64,000 nucleotides of DNA from contig CM019824.1 of the NCBI GenBank assembly GCA_009763385.1, positions 154,014,305 to 154,078,304 on the forward strand, read 5' to 3'. Source of the DNA: Coix lacryma-jobi var. lacryma-jobi. Lineage: Eukaryota > Streptophyta > Magnoliopsida > Poales > Poaceae. Each line of letters opens with the position of its first letter. Position 1 is the first letter of the stretch. The position numbers and the translations under genes are program-made. The notes beneath the pieces were generated by a model, which was not told the origin of the DNA, ran no database searches, and was given only the letters and a program-made list of their open reading frames with translations. Shown piece after piece: positions 22,101-33,399 of this stretch.

Positions 22101-24297
22101 ACGAACCGCGCGCCGCCGCAACCCTCGCAGCTGCGGCCGTCCTTGGCCGCGCACGCCTCGCCTCGCGCCTTGGCCCACCGCATCATCTCCCGCGTTTGAG
22201 GATAGCAAGTTGGATAGCAAGTTTGTATATATGTGAGTGTGAGACCTCAGGATAGCAAGTTTGGATAAATAGCAAGTTGGTTTGAGGAGTTGTTGGAGAA
22301 GGAATTTTGTGATTTTGCCAAATTAATAAGGATAGCAACTTGATTTGAGGAGTTGTTGGAGATGCTAGCTAGCTTGAATTGGTAAGTCAAAGTAAGGAGA
22401 CAAAGGTTGGGTATGTGGATGCCACTGTGTTTAATCAATGGGTATTATGGAAAATTTGAAAATGCATAAAACTTGCAATTGCTAGACTGTAAGGAATTGA
22501 GATGCAGGTGAGTTTTGAAAACACGGCTAGCGTGCAAGCAGGTTTTCAATCCCTGGATATGTATATGTATTGGTATTTATAGTTGACTTCATTAACATGA
22601 AGCTATAAACCTTTTGACATAGAATTGGATGCTTGGCTGTGGCATTTCTAAATTTTTCCTTGTAGAGTTTCCATGATCACCACTTTGGCCAACCTTCTGC
22701 TTTTTTTGTAAAAGCCAACTCATAGGGTTTCTCAGTTCAATCCCAGCTTTTGCTTCCCCACAAGATTGCGGATAGTCTTAGTGCTTGGGTACTTGCCTTT
22801 TTTCATATGGAGAAGCTAAAGCAGAAAATGTTCTAAACAGGCCTCCTTAGAAGATCATTCTGTTGAATGTTCATCATTATTCTTATATTAAAAACTAGGC
22901 ACCTAAAAACTATGTTATATGTGTAATGCAGGTTAAGTTCAAGATTGATAAAGATTGCCGTCCTCTCCCTGAGAGTAGTCTCAAGCAAGCCATCAAGGAA
23001 AATTACAGTGCAAGGAGCAAATTTGACCCAGAGCTCACTGCAAGACAAGTGAGTGTTTTTGGACTCATGCTACAAATATTAGTTAAATAGTGGTTCAGGG
23101 ATTTCAAAGATAATGCTAATTTATATCCTATATAATACTATGCAGGTCCAAAGGTTACTTTTGCTGTTTAAGCCTGTTAGTGCACCTCAGTCTGTTCCAA
23201 ATAATCGCCTTGAAGAAAGGCGTCACTATGAAGAAAGAAGGAAGCCATATCATCATTTTGAAGAAAGGCGGTCTCCATTGCCTATTGAAGAAGTGCGTCA
23301 GCCCCGGTTTGATGAGGAAAGGCGCCCTGCAGTTAGACATGTTCCTCTTGAGGATCCATATAGGGCACCACGCTATGCTCCAGTTCCTGTTGAGGCTCAG
23401 CTTGGCCATTCTTTGGCTAGTGTTCAGGGTGATCACCACAGATATTATCAACCAGCACTTGCGCCTGAGCCTCGACACATTCCTCTTGTTCTAGAGCCTC
23501 GCTATGTTCCGCTGGCCGTAGATCATCACCATGTGCCAGAGCTTCGACATGTCCCAGCTGCATATTATCGCACTTCAGCTCCATCTGGTGATTCATACTA
23601 TCGGTCTGTTGAGAATCTGGTGCCTGAGAGGTAAGCAATGAAGCAGCTTGCTCTCTTTTTGTTTCAGTTTGCATACACCATATTGTAAAATTTTGAAGCC
23701 CTCACGTCATATACAACATGACACCTCACTTCTTATCTGGTGATTCATTTATGGTTCTTGCACTGTAGGTGTCATGTTGTGTAGGAAGTGAGGGCTTTAA
23801 AATTTTACATGGTGTTATGGTTTACAAAACACATTGTATGTCTACTAGAAGTTTATGCCCTTGACTAATTGAAATTCTTTACTTTCAGATATGCAGACAG
23901 AAGTGTGGCTGACATAACCACCAGAGATCCAATTATTAGGGATCACACAGGACTGCCAGGGGAGGCATCTGCTCGAGCAGACCGCTTGGATGATCTCTAC
24001 CGGACTCGTGGTGCTCATGTGGAGGAGCTGTACCGTCCAGGGGAAATTGCTGCTCATGCTGATCGTGTGGGGATGGCCACTAGAGCTGATCGTGTGGAGG
24101 AACTCTACCGTTCTGATCGACTTGTTAACCGTGCTGTGGACCCCCCTCATTCAGCCTACCTTACAACTGCCTATGAGTCTAACCCTGCTTATGCTGAAGC
24201 GAGCAATAGGCCTGTCTCTGCAAGGGTTGGTGGACCCAGTGCACCGGTTTCGTCACACTACTCCTTCACTGGTGGTCCAGTGTATCGGTATGAGTGA
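19121..24297 (+). CDS. DCD (development and cell death) domain protein, four coding exons
   Basis: Exons read from splice consensus and frame continuity are 19121-20155, 22932-23048, 23146-23630 and 23889-24297. They give about 681 residues with closed phases. The ATG at 19121 (GCGGCCATGG context) is preferred over an in-frame ATG at 19049, because a 5' UTR intron ending at 19115 would remove the latter. The N-terminus (1-265) is Ala/Lys/Pro-rich with an imperfect duplication of KPKPKPAHA...AISASKGK and basic tracts. The DCD domain spans about 269-394 (GFIFMCNAKTKKECYQNRLF, then KLFLYDFDLKLLYGVYKA) and crosses two introns. The C-terminus is Arg/His/Pro-rich with three repeats ending DLYR or EELYR. 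DCD proteins are plant-specific and linked to development, stress and cell death, probably as binding platforms rather than enzymes. Location and partner cannot be read from the sequence. The 2.8-kb first coding intron contains transposon insertions. Confidence 0.9.
20881..20905. repeat. (TC)n microsatellite in the DCD gene intron
   Basis: A run of about 12 TC units. Confidence 0.9.
21768..22365. mobile_element. Pack-type DNA transposon in the DCD gene intron
   Basis: The ends are an inverted pair, CATCTCCAACAA on the left and TTGTTGGAGATG on the right. The right terminal ~135 bp is the near-identical reverse complement of the sequence starting at 58063, and the left end resembles 39987, so this is a repeated family. 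The GC-rich middle (about 21985-22195) is cargo derived from a glutaredoxin-family gene. I see no clear target duplication and do not assign the superfamily; Mutator-like is possible. Confidence 0.65.
21989..22186 (-). pseudogene. Captured fragment of a glutaredoxin-family protein, C-terminal cysteine-rich module
   Basis: The minus strand encodes about 65 residues with four CxxC pairs: CEGCGG, PCWECGG, CSKCNENG and CLICH. This arrangement is the C-terminal zinc-finger-like module of plant proteins with a glutaredoxin domain (type At5g39865, recalled motif CxGCGG-RFVPC...SCK...CNENGL). The glutaredoxin fold itself and its active-site motif are absent. The fragment lies inside a Pack-type transposon and antisense to the DCD gene, so it is most likely non-functional cargo. 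Confidence 0.7.
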
Positions 24298-26307
24298 TCG
24301 TGGCTCTGTTGAAAGCCTTAGCCAGACTAAGAAGACAGGATGTTCGTCTCTATAACTGCAACTGTTGTTTACCTTAGCTTCTATTTTACATTTTCTTAAA
24401 AAACTTCCTTTATCTGGATGGATGGCACTCGTTATCAAGACTTGCTGGTCTAAACTGTTGAATTATGTATTTATGTTTCATATCTCTTGCCATGCTTGAA
24501 GCTCATTTCATTCTGTGAATGGATCGGTGCACATATTTGGTAGCATGGGCTTGTTCTGCCCTGCCCTGCAGATTGGTTGCTACTTGCTAGAGTAAGGCTA
24601 CTTCATGCAGTGATCATTTCTTAGGATTTGTGTATATGTTGATCCTAATATACAGGGTCAAGGGGCGATATCTGACGATTTGCATTTGTGGTCATGAGTT
24701 TTTTCTGGGAATGGTTTGACCGCCATACGCGAGTTCAAATTTCTCTCTCACGGACTGTGTTGGTAATATTGCACCGCATCTGTTTTGTCTTGTATCAAAA
24801 CGGAGAGCTAATATCTGGACTGTTCAAGAGGCACTTGCAAGCTGACATGCTTGGTAAGGTGATTTTGCAGCATGCTTGTAAAGAACTACATTTGACGTGC
24901 CTCTCTACTTCCCTAGAATGTTCTGCAAGTCGTCCTATGAACGACCATGGGAGAGAAGTTGGAAGTCATGGAAGAACGTGAAATGTTGGTTTTTCATGTG
25001 GATGTTGGCTCAGATGTTGGACTGCGGACCGCTATCATTGGCGAGGCCTACTGTGTCCACTGTGTGATTAAGAGGAGAAATCTAGTAATCACTTGCTCTG
25101 TGCTTGTTCCTTCTCACAGGAATTTTGGTTGCTATTGCTGCAAAAGCTTGGCCAGTTGACCTACAGACTGTTCCTGAGAATTGATGATGGCAGTGCGGAA
25201 TCCTTGGTTAAATAATCAAAACCCATAGGACTCCACTCTTGCCTGTTTGTTTGAACTTTAAATTGACTGATTTCGGTTATTTCAACAGTGTTCTATGAGT
25301 TTACGACTGATAAATTCAAACGAATGTAGAAGCTTGGATGATTTGGAAAAAAAACATCAAAAATGCTATCTTTGATGGAGCATCTCCAAATTTAGCTAAA
25401 GCATCTCATATTAGCAAGTTTAGTTGGTTGGGTCTTGGCTGTTTTTTTATTGGCAATCTATGTAATCTTAGTTGAATAAACGTGTTGTTTGGTTCTTGCA
25501 CAGTAACACAAATGTAAATGGGAAGTAGTTCAAATTATCTCCTCATGGAGTAGTTTTGTTTATATTTCTGAGAAACAACCAAACAACACCTAAGTTGTTA
25601 TTTCGGGTTTTGCCGGCCATCTATGCAATCTTGTGTTGAATTAATAAAACTGTTTTTTTGGGGGTTGGTGTATTAGTGTGTATCAGTAAGAAACTAAGGG
25701 TTGCCTCTTTTCTTTTAATATATATAAAGAAACCTAGCTCTCCAATGGTTCTCTAATATTTTCGAGAGAAGAAAAAAAAAACAATTGTGTTTCTTTCACT
25801 GTAAGGTGGGTTCTTCAAGAACAATTTGTTTGAGCAACATTGTGCATCCTCATGTTAGTCTCCCTTAGATATGTGCTCATGCATATGGTCGTTTCGTTAG
25901 TAGCACGGCCTGTCTAATGCCAATACGACCTATTGTATTGTAAAACAATAGAGAATCGGAATGTCCAGTGGCGACCAACCTGTTGTATTTCATTTCTCAA
26001 AAATATACTCCATTGACGGCACAATAGTCACGCATGTTGGTTATACATCAATAGTCACGGAGAATTAATCTATTCTATTTCATTCTCTGTTAATATGTGG
26101 ATGGAAAAAAATGGCACATTGACGGCAACAATCCACCATTGATCTGTAATGATCCACCTCCTCCTCCAAATCACTTGGTACAATTTCCTTTCTTGGCAAC
26201 TGCATCTGCAGATAGATATGGCATCACAATGTTCAACGCATCGAACTGCCTGGTGGTTAACAGTGGTCCCCCCCCCTCCCCACGGTACAAAGCCAAGACG
26301 TGAAGAC
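24298..26307. other. 3' UTR of the DCD gene and intergenic sequence
   Basis: The first several hundred bases probably include the 3' UTR; I could not fix one polyadenylation site. The rest is AT-rich with no gene recognised. Confidence 0.4.
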
Positions 26308-26721
26308 GGTCCTGGTTCCCTCCCACTAAAGTGTAGTGACTGAACTTTAGTTATTTTTAGTAGGTAAATTATCAAACACTTCTATTAAAAGGGACTAAAA
26401 AAACCTTTTTAAATTCGTTTTAGTTTCTTTTAGTAACAATGTTGCTACTAAGGCTTTGTTCACTTCGCGATATTTTTGGTGAAAAGTTCTTGTAGCACTT
26501 TCGTTGTTATTTGACAAACTTTATCCAAACATCGACTAACTAGACTCAAAAGATTCGTCTCGACATGAACAGACTAAAAGTACAATTAGTTATTTTTCAC
26601 CTACATTTAATGTTTTATTCATGCGTCTAAAGATTCGATGTGACAGGTACTGCGCAATATTTTTTGGGTGATTTCGCGAAGGCCTAAAAGTGACTAAAGT
26701 GGGAGGGAACAAAACAGGTCC
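26308..26721. mobile_element. Tourist-like MITE containing a second MITE
   Basis: The outer ends are an inverted pair, GGTCCTGGTTCCCTCCCAC on the left and, reversed from the right, GGACCTGTTTTGTTCCCTCC. The inner element lies at 26451-26687. Confidence 0.55.
26451..26687. mobile_element. Nested hAT-like MITE
   Basis: The left end AGGCTTTGTTCACTTCGCGA and the right end TTCGCGAAGGCCT are inverted. The body contains AAAGATTCGTCTCGACATG, which is shared with the MITEs at 37784, 39275 and 40465. Confidence 0.55.
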
Positions 26722-27118
26722 TAATATAAAATCTTTAACATTTGTAGTTGCAACAGATTGAAAGAGTCAGATCGTATACCCTCTGATGTTTCAGTAGTTT
26801 GCTTGCAATATTTAACTACGCTACGCCATTGTCCATTGCTGACCAACCGGTGAGCACCAGGAGAACGATCACGTTTAGGTCAAGAGACGAGGCCACGAGG
26901 GTCGCTGGGTCAAGGCAAGCCTTCCGGCTGCCCGTACGGGTCCAGAATGGATGGCCTTTTTATATTTTTTTCTTTTTCAGGTCATCTTGGATAATCGGCC
27001 CGACTGATGATATTTTGTTGTGAGAAAAAATATTATACTATATTAATAAGTCCGGTGATGCTATTTTATTGTAAGAAAAAACACTATACTATACTAATAG
27101 GTCGGGTTGATAAATTTA

Positions 27119-28072
27119 AGAGTAAAGTCCATCACCGGTCCCTAAACTTATGTCGTTATGTCATCCCGGTCCCTAAACTTTCAAATCGACTGTCTAGGTC
27201 CTCAAACTTGTTCAGTTGTGTCATCCCGGTCCATAAACTTACAAATCGCTCGTTTAGGTCCTCAAACTTAGGCAGTTGTGTCATCCTGGTCCCTAAACTT
27301 TGTTTCGAGTCTCATCTAGATCTAAACATGGCAATTTAAAAACTTTATATCAACAAATAATTCATAACTTTTTCATACAAACTTGAAAAAGACAAACTTT
27401 ATATCAAAATTATAGCCCTCGATGTGATCTACAACTTTGTGGTTGATTTTTTTTTGATTTAAAACTGTTTAGGGTCCCAAAATATTGTTGTATGTTTATA
27501 GATTTTGAAATTTAAAATTTAAAATTATTTTTTTAGATACTAAATAACTTTAAATAATAAAAATTTATCTACAACGTTGTAGATTGCATTGAGAACTATA
27601 ACTTTTATATAGATCATATCAATATTCAAGATTGTTTGATAATTTTAAATTTTAAATTTCAAAATATATAAACATACAACAATATTTTGGGACCCTAAAC
27701 AGTTTTAAATCAAAAACTTTTCAACTACAAAGTTGTAGATCACATCGAGGGCTATAATTTTGATATAAAGTTTGTCTTTGTTCGAGTTTGTATGAAAAAG
27801 TTATGAATTATTTGTTGATATAAGATTTTTAAATTATCATGTTTAGATCTAGATTAGACTCAAAACAAAGTTTAGGGACCAGGATGACACAACTGACTAA
27901 GTTTGAGGACCTAAACGAGCGATTTGTAAGTTTATGGACCGGGATGACACAACAGAACAAGTTTAGGGACCAGGATGACACAACCGAACAAGTTTGAGGA
28001 CCTAGACGGTCAATTTGCGAGTTTAGGGACTGGGATGACACAAGTTTAGGGACCGGTGATAGACTTTACTCT
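27119..28072. mobile_element. 954-bp fold-back (long inverted repeat) element
   Basis: Arms of over 400 bp are inverted copies around a centre near 27590. The left terminus AGAGTAAAGTCCATCACCGG mirrors the right terminus. The 7-bp direct repeat AAATTTA flanks it (27112-27118 and 28073-28079). Each arm carries short direct repeats built on GGTCCCTAAACTT and GTCCTCAAACTT. It encodes no protein. The transcript could form a long hairpin. Confidence 0.85.
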
Positions 28073-28079
28073 AAATTTA

Positions 28080-29220
28080 AATAAATATAACTGCTAGTAT
28101 TATGAATCAGCCGAACCGACTTATAGCTTAAACGAACAGAGCCAGTTAATCTATACACGGCTTTTACTAGCCCTTACTACCTGAATATATAGTGAAATAC
28201 TCAAGTAGTACGTGTCCTAATCCATGTGCTCTGTTTGTATTGTATCCCCATATTTCACTTTCACCAAATACATAGCTCCAAGTTGTTATAAAAAAAATAG
28301 CTTAAAGACTTCTGATTTGATATATAAAGCAAATGGAGAACACACCGAGTGGGACTATTTCGGTATTTCCCTATTTCTCAGCCTCCGAATCGGTACAGTA
28401 TTTCTCAGACTCCCCTCGGCTGTGCAGAGAATCCGTTCCCACATCCTGCAATCCTGTGTGCCAACTCAAGTTCCATTTTTCTATCTCTGTTTCAAGATGG
28501 TTTTAAGCTGTAGGAGTATTAGTTAATAGCGACAGCTTGAGCTGGTCAGCTCCATCACCATACCACCAGCAGTCCGAGTCCAGCAGCGGCAGCAACAGAC
28601 CACCAGTACCCAGTAGTAGTACTACTACTTTCATTCCAAATAAAATACACTTCTTCTATTTAAATTTGTTCTTAAAATAAATATCATTTAAATTTATACT
28701 TCGATTAATTTTTTTCATAGAATATTATTAAAATAGTTAAAATCAGTCGTGAGCAAACAATAGCTCTAGTTCTAGGTGTAGTTCGTCTAATTCACTTCTA
28801 GTAACTGAAATGCCTCTTTAATAAGAGTAAATATATAATTTTTAAGTAGCATTGATCTCCTTTAAAAATACTAGTACTAGACAAAGGGAGTACGTATAGC
28901 AGTAGAAAAACACAAGACAGCTGACACCAAGAAACCCGATGGCAAGCACGAGGGACCTGCGCGAGCAATGCAAGGAGTCCGTCTCCGGTCCGGCGAGAAG
29001 GCGCCTCCAAAATAGTCAAAGCAGCAACGTGCAGTGCGCGACTAGCCTTCTCCTCCAGTCCTCCCCCTCGGTGTTTCCCCCTCTCGAACTCCTGGAGCCT
29101 GGACGGAAGAAGCCAGCCAGAGGGTGACGGGAGGCAAGAAAATCTCCCCAGCCCAGCCGCCCAGGGCCGGCCAGTCGACGGTCTCGCCGGCCTTCTCAGA
29201 TCAAAAGCATTGCGCTTGCC
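28080..29220. other. Intergenic region and upstream promoter area of the hydroxylase gene
   Basis: AT-rich to about 28900, then GC-rich. No gene is recognised. Open frames here are short and lack family signatures. Confidence 0.4.
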
Positions 29221-29227
29221 GCCCAAC

Positions 29228-29233
29228 TATAAA
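29228..29233 (+). promoter_or_regulatory. Putative TATA box of the sphingoid base hydroxylase gene
   Basis: CTATAAAG is followed by a pyrimidine-rich leader with repeated ATCCCATCC/CTATCC. A 5' UTR intron is likely at 29414-29615 (CCG/GTAAGA ... GCAG/G), placing the start codon 20 bp into the next exon. Confidence 0.5.
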
Positions 29234-29635
29234 GTACTCGCCGGACTAGGCGGCCACTCCATCCCATCCTATCCTATCCCATCCCATCTCACATCCATCT
29301 CGGAGCAGAGGCAATCCAGCGAAAAGGCGCTTCTTTCCCTGTTCGGGAGTCGGGGCAGGACAGAGCCAGGAGAAGGAACCGTCGGGGGGCTAAAAGCTTC
29401 CTCTTCTTGCCCGGTAAGAACGAGATCCGCCCTGATTCGTCACGTTCTCCTCCTCTGCGAATTGCTTTCGCGCGGTCATTGGCAAGGGGAATAATCCTCT
29501 GCGGGACATTGCGGCCGCTTGGGTTCAAGATTTGGTTGTTCTTATCAGCAGTTTAGCTAGCCCAATCAGCTGCTGGCTAACGCCCCGGTGTTCGTGCGCT
29601 TGCTGGCGGTCGCAGGGCTGCTCGCTGAAGCGAGG

Positions 29636-31058
29636 ATGGCATTCGCGGTCTCCGACGAGCTGCTGGGCACCTTCGTGCCGATTGCGGTGTACTGGCTCTA
29701 CTCGGGCCTCTACATCGTCCTGGACGGGCTGGGGATGGACGACTACAGGCTCCATCCCAAGGGGGAGGAGGCCAAGAACATTGTTTCCAAGTGGGCGGTC
29801 GTCAGGGGCGTCCTTGTTCAGCAGGTGTTTCAAATCGCTGTCTCCCTTCTTCTCTTCACGGTAGTCCCTCTTTCCTGCATCTAATTGCCATTTTCTTTTT
29901 CTGTAATTTTCAGCAGGGTACTTTTGAAATACTAGTATGTGATTAGTATTTGGTACTCGTATTTTGCTACTAGTTCTTTTCCAGATGCTCAATTTGGTAA
30001 GTAGACCGCTGTTCAAGATGGTTCTAATGTGTCTCAATAGCAAAGCAAGCAATTGTGAATCAGAGTCCAGCGGCTTGTTCATATATATCCTTTTCTTGAT
30101 AAACTTTTTAGGGTTATTGTATTCTTGTCTTGGTAATTGATGAAGGTAGAATCCGTAGGTTCAGAACGAATTGTTGAGATTGACTAAGGACCTGAACTTG
30201 TGCACTAGTTCTTTTGTGGTTGAACATGTCTCAAGCTCAATTGTTAGTAAGTGACTTTAGTTTAATTTCATATTGGAAACTGGACTGTTACTTCCAGTGA
30301 TTACAAAACAAAAGTAAACTGAGTTGGTGGAATTAAAATTTAGAGCCCACTAAAGTTTGACCTAGTGCACTGTATTTACAAATAGAACTTTCTCCTTCTA
30401 GTTTTGACCAGCATTGGTTCTAGATGCTGCTTCTGGAGATTTCACGTGTGAAAACCTGGACTTACAATCATGGAATTTCCTGGGACTGCAGGTTCTTGGC
30501 GATGAGAATGGGACTGTGAGGAAGCAACCTTCGGCTCTGGTAATGGCATTGCAATTTATCATTGCAATGTTTGTCATGGACACATGGCAGTACTTCATGC
30601 ACAGATACATGCATGTCAACAAATTCTTGTACAAGCACGTCCACTCTAAGCACCACACTCTTGTTGTCCCCTACGCCATTGGAGCTCTTTACAACCACCC
30701 CCTGGAGGGACTCATCCTGGACACCATCGGCGGTGCGCTCTCATTCCTCATCGCTGGCATGACCCCAAGGACTGGCATATTCTTCTTCTCATTTGCGACC
30801 ATCAAGACCGTCGATGACCACTGTGGTCTGTGGCTTCCTGGGAACATCCTCCATGTATTCTTCAGCAACAACAGCGCTTACCATGACATCCACCACCAGC
30901 TCTATGGCAACAAGTACAACTTCTCGCAGCCCTTCTTTGTCATGTGGGACAAGATCCTCGGAACATACATGCCTTGCACTCTGGAGACCCGCAAGGGAGG
31001 TGGGTACGAGGCGCGCCCGGTTAATCTCGACCAAGCACAGCAGACCAAGGCTGATTAA
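29636..31058 (+). CDS. SBH: Sphinganine C4-monooxygenase (sphingoid base C4-hydroxylase), fatty acid hydroxylase superfamily
   Basis: The exons 29636-29860 and 30492-31058 join in phase to give 263 residues, the normal size for the plant enzyme. It hydroxylates C4 of sphinganine or ceramide-bound base to give phytosphingosine, using O2 and electrons from cytochrome b5, in the endoplasmic reticulum membrane. The di-iron histidine motifs are present and intact: HRYMH (112-116), HSKHH (126-130) and HDIHH (206-210), with LYNHPLEG between. Hydrophobic segments near 12-30, 54-75, 93-107 and 148-176 fit a multi-pass membrane protein. The ATG at 29636 begins MAFAVSDELLG; no in-frame upstream ATG is needed. 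The 631-bp intron sits between the second hydrophobic segment and the first histidine box. The C-terminus (QTKAD) shows no clear ER-retrieval signal. The gene appears functional. Confidence 0.95.
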
Positions 31059-31192
31059 GAAGCGTGGTTTCTCCTGTTTCCTACTACTTCCCCTGATTTT
31101 TCCCCCCCTTCTGACTGCATTTGTACTGTAGAAGTATCTTCCTGTCCATATAGTAAAATCATTTAGGCATGTTGTACCCAAAAGATATAGCA

Positions 31193-31198
31193 AATAAA
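31193..31198 (+). terminator. Polyadenylation signal of the hydroxylase gene
   Basis: AATAAA, about 135 bp after the stop codon and within an AT-rich stretch. Confidence 0.5.
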
Positions 31199-32242
31199 AC
31201 ATCTTGTTAATGAAGATCCACTGAGGTTTGTTTCCTCTCTTTCGTTCAAAAAGGTTTGTTTCCTCTGGGTTGCGTTTGTGTGTGACAAGGAGAGCTGATA
31301 TTGGCAGCGTATGCAACAGTGAGCTGGACATCACACTATGAATACTTTCTCTCCTTGCTTGCTGCGCTGGATGTTGTCTGTTGTCTCTGTTATAAGTCAT
31401 GCCCTCATGCTGATATTTTGCGGTTTTAGAATTTGAAAGGGAGCAGTGAGCTGTGCTTACGGCCCAGGCTGTCGGTTGGACAGTGCCAGCCTGAAACGTG
31501 GTTCTGGCTGCCGCCCGGCATCTGGAAACCATGAGCTGAAGTGATGTGCTCCAAGCAGCATTTGCCCACAGGAAAGTGGAGTCAAGTCTTCAGTACACAC
31601 CGAATGATCTGTTCTGTAGCTGTGTTGGGTTTAATAATAGCAAAGCATCTGTCTATGACTGAAATGTGAGCGTAGAATGCAGCAAATGTATTTGGGATAC
31701 TATCCAACTCCAATCTATCCGACTTGTATTAGAGAATTCGAGCTGACGATGTGGTGGACCCAGATCGGTGTAGAGTTTTATGAAGGAAAGGTCCCTTTTA
31801 TCTCCCTGAAATACCGTTAACTTTTTGCTTTACACCAAAACCAGACATCTTGGCCCATAAACTCTCAAAATAATTAAAATTACCTCATGCCTTAGTTTAA
31901 ACTTTCTTTTTTAGTTTTAAAAAATTGATAAATACTTGATAAGGTCTTTAAATCATAAAAAGTATCTCTAATCTTCTAAAAACTTCGATAAAAAAATCCT
32001 AGAGATAGATTCTGATAGAAATTTTCAAAATAAAAATATTTTAGCTTGTGAAAATATCTCTAGAAGCTTCCAAAAGTTAGATTTAGCACTAGGGAAATGT
32101 GAAACATAAAAATATATATAAAAAAATTAAAATACTCTAATTGGTATCTAAATATGTTTTCAAAACTCCATACAACAAAAACATAAGACAATAGAAAAAA
32201 CACAAATGCATATCATGAATGCATCCAGACACAAATAACACA

Positions 32243-33399
32243 CACTAGTAAAAAAAATCTTTTACGAGGTGTTTACTTTTTTGGCCTCGGAAGTGGTATT
32301 TGGTGGCTGGGCAGCTGGCCCAGCGTCTGCCTCGATTAATGATTAATGGATGCGAGCAACATAACATTTCCATCTTAGTTAATGCTCGATTAACCGAGGT
32401 GACGACCTTAAGACAACTGCCTTGGTAAATCTATTAACAGAGACAGATGTCTTAAGAAGTCCATCTTAGTTAATGACCACGATACAAAAAATTTCATAAC
32501 TTTTTATATAAACACGGATGAAGACAAACTTTGTATCAACATTTTAGATCTTGATGAGATCTACAACTTTGTAGCTGAAAAGTTTTTGAATTGAAATTAT
32601 TTAGGGTTCCAAAATATTGTTTTAAGTGCACAAATTTTGAAATTTAGATTATTAAATTATCTTGGATATTGACATCATCTATATAAAAGTTATAGTTTTC
32701 AATAGAATCTATAACTTTGTAGTTGAAAAGTTTTAAATTTAAAGATGTTTAGAGTCCAAAATATGTGTTTAAAAGTTACAGTTTTGAAATTTAATTTTAG
32801 AATTTCTAAATGATCTCAAATATTCACATAGTTAATACCAAAGTTATAGTGAAGGACCTGAGCTACATGTTGAATATTGACAAGTTTTGATTTAAAGTCA
32901 TCTAGAGTCTCAAATATGTGTTTTAAATTAACATATTATGAGACTCTCTTTTTTGAATATTTCAAACTATTTCTAATGAAAATGCATCATATACTAAAGT
33001 TATAGTACTTGACAAGATTTTGTAGTTAAAAGTTTTTTTATTTGACTTCATTTAGTAGCTAAAATATCCAATATAAGACTACAAAATATTGATATAAAAA
33101 GATAGCATAACATATGTAAACATGAATGAACGTGTGGTGTAGTGGTAGAGACATGGTAGTGTTGAGCTATAGGTTAGGGTTCAATTCAACTCTCTAGAGT
33201 TACAAACATTTTTGGGGGTTTTGAGTTTTTTAGAAACATTAACTAAGACATTTTGGGGGTTTTGAGTTTTTTTTAGAAATATTAACTAAGACGGGCATGT
33301 TAACGCGCTCATCCCACCTCCGTTAATTCCTTGGAGGCGGTTGCGTTGCCTGCCTCTTAATATAAAACGTCGGCATCCATTAAAATTATAGTAGTAATG
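32243..33399. mobile_element. Degenerate non-autonomous CACTA-like element
   Basis: The left end is CACTAGTAAAAAAAATC. The right end, reversed, reads CATTACTACTATAATTTT. The trinucleotide ACA flanks both sides, as expected for CACTA target duplications. No transposase is present. The interior is AT-rich and shares ACAAACTTT.TATCA-type sequence with the fold-back element at 27119. It contains a tRNA-like box A/box B pair. Confidence 0.5.
33135..33188 (+). other. tRNA-like internal pol III promoter boxes
   Basis: Box A-like TGGTGTAGTGG lies at 33135-33145 and box B-like GGTTCAATTCA at 33178-33188, spaced as in tRNA genes. No acceptor-stem pairing is obvious, so it is not called a tRNA gene. 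Confidence 0.4.

Noticed and set aside
29525..30082. Minus-strand open frame of 185 codons opposite the hydroxylase gene
   Set aside because: It covers exon 1 and the intron of the sense gene, which has clear family motifs and splice sites. No domain is seen on the minus strand.
33135..33188. A functional tRNA gene
   Set aside because: The boxes A and B are present but no acceptor or anticodon stem pairing is apparent.
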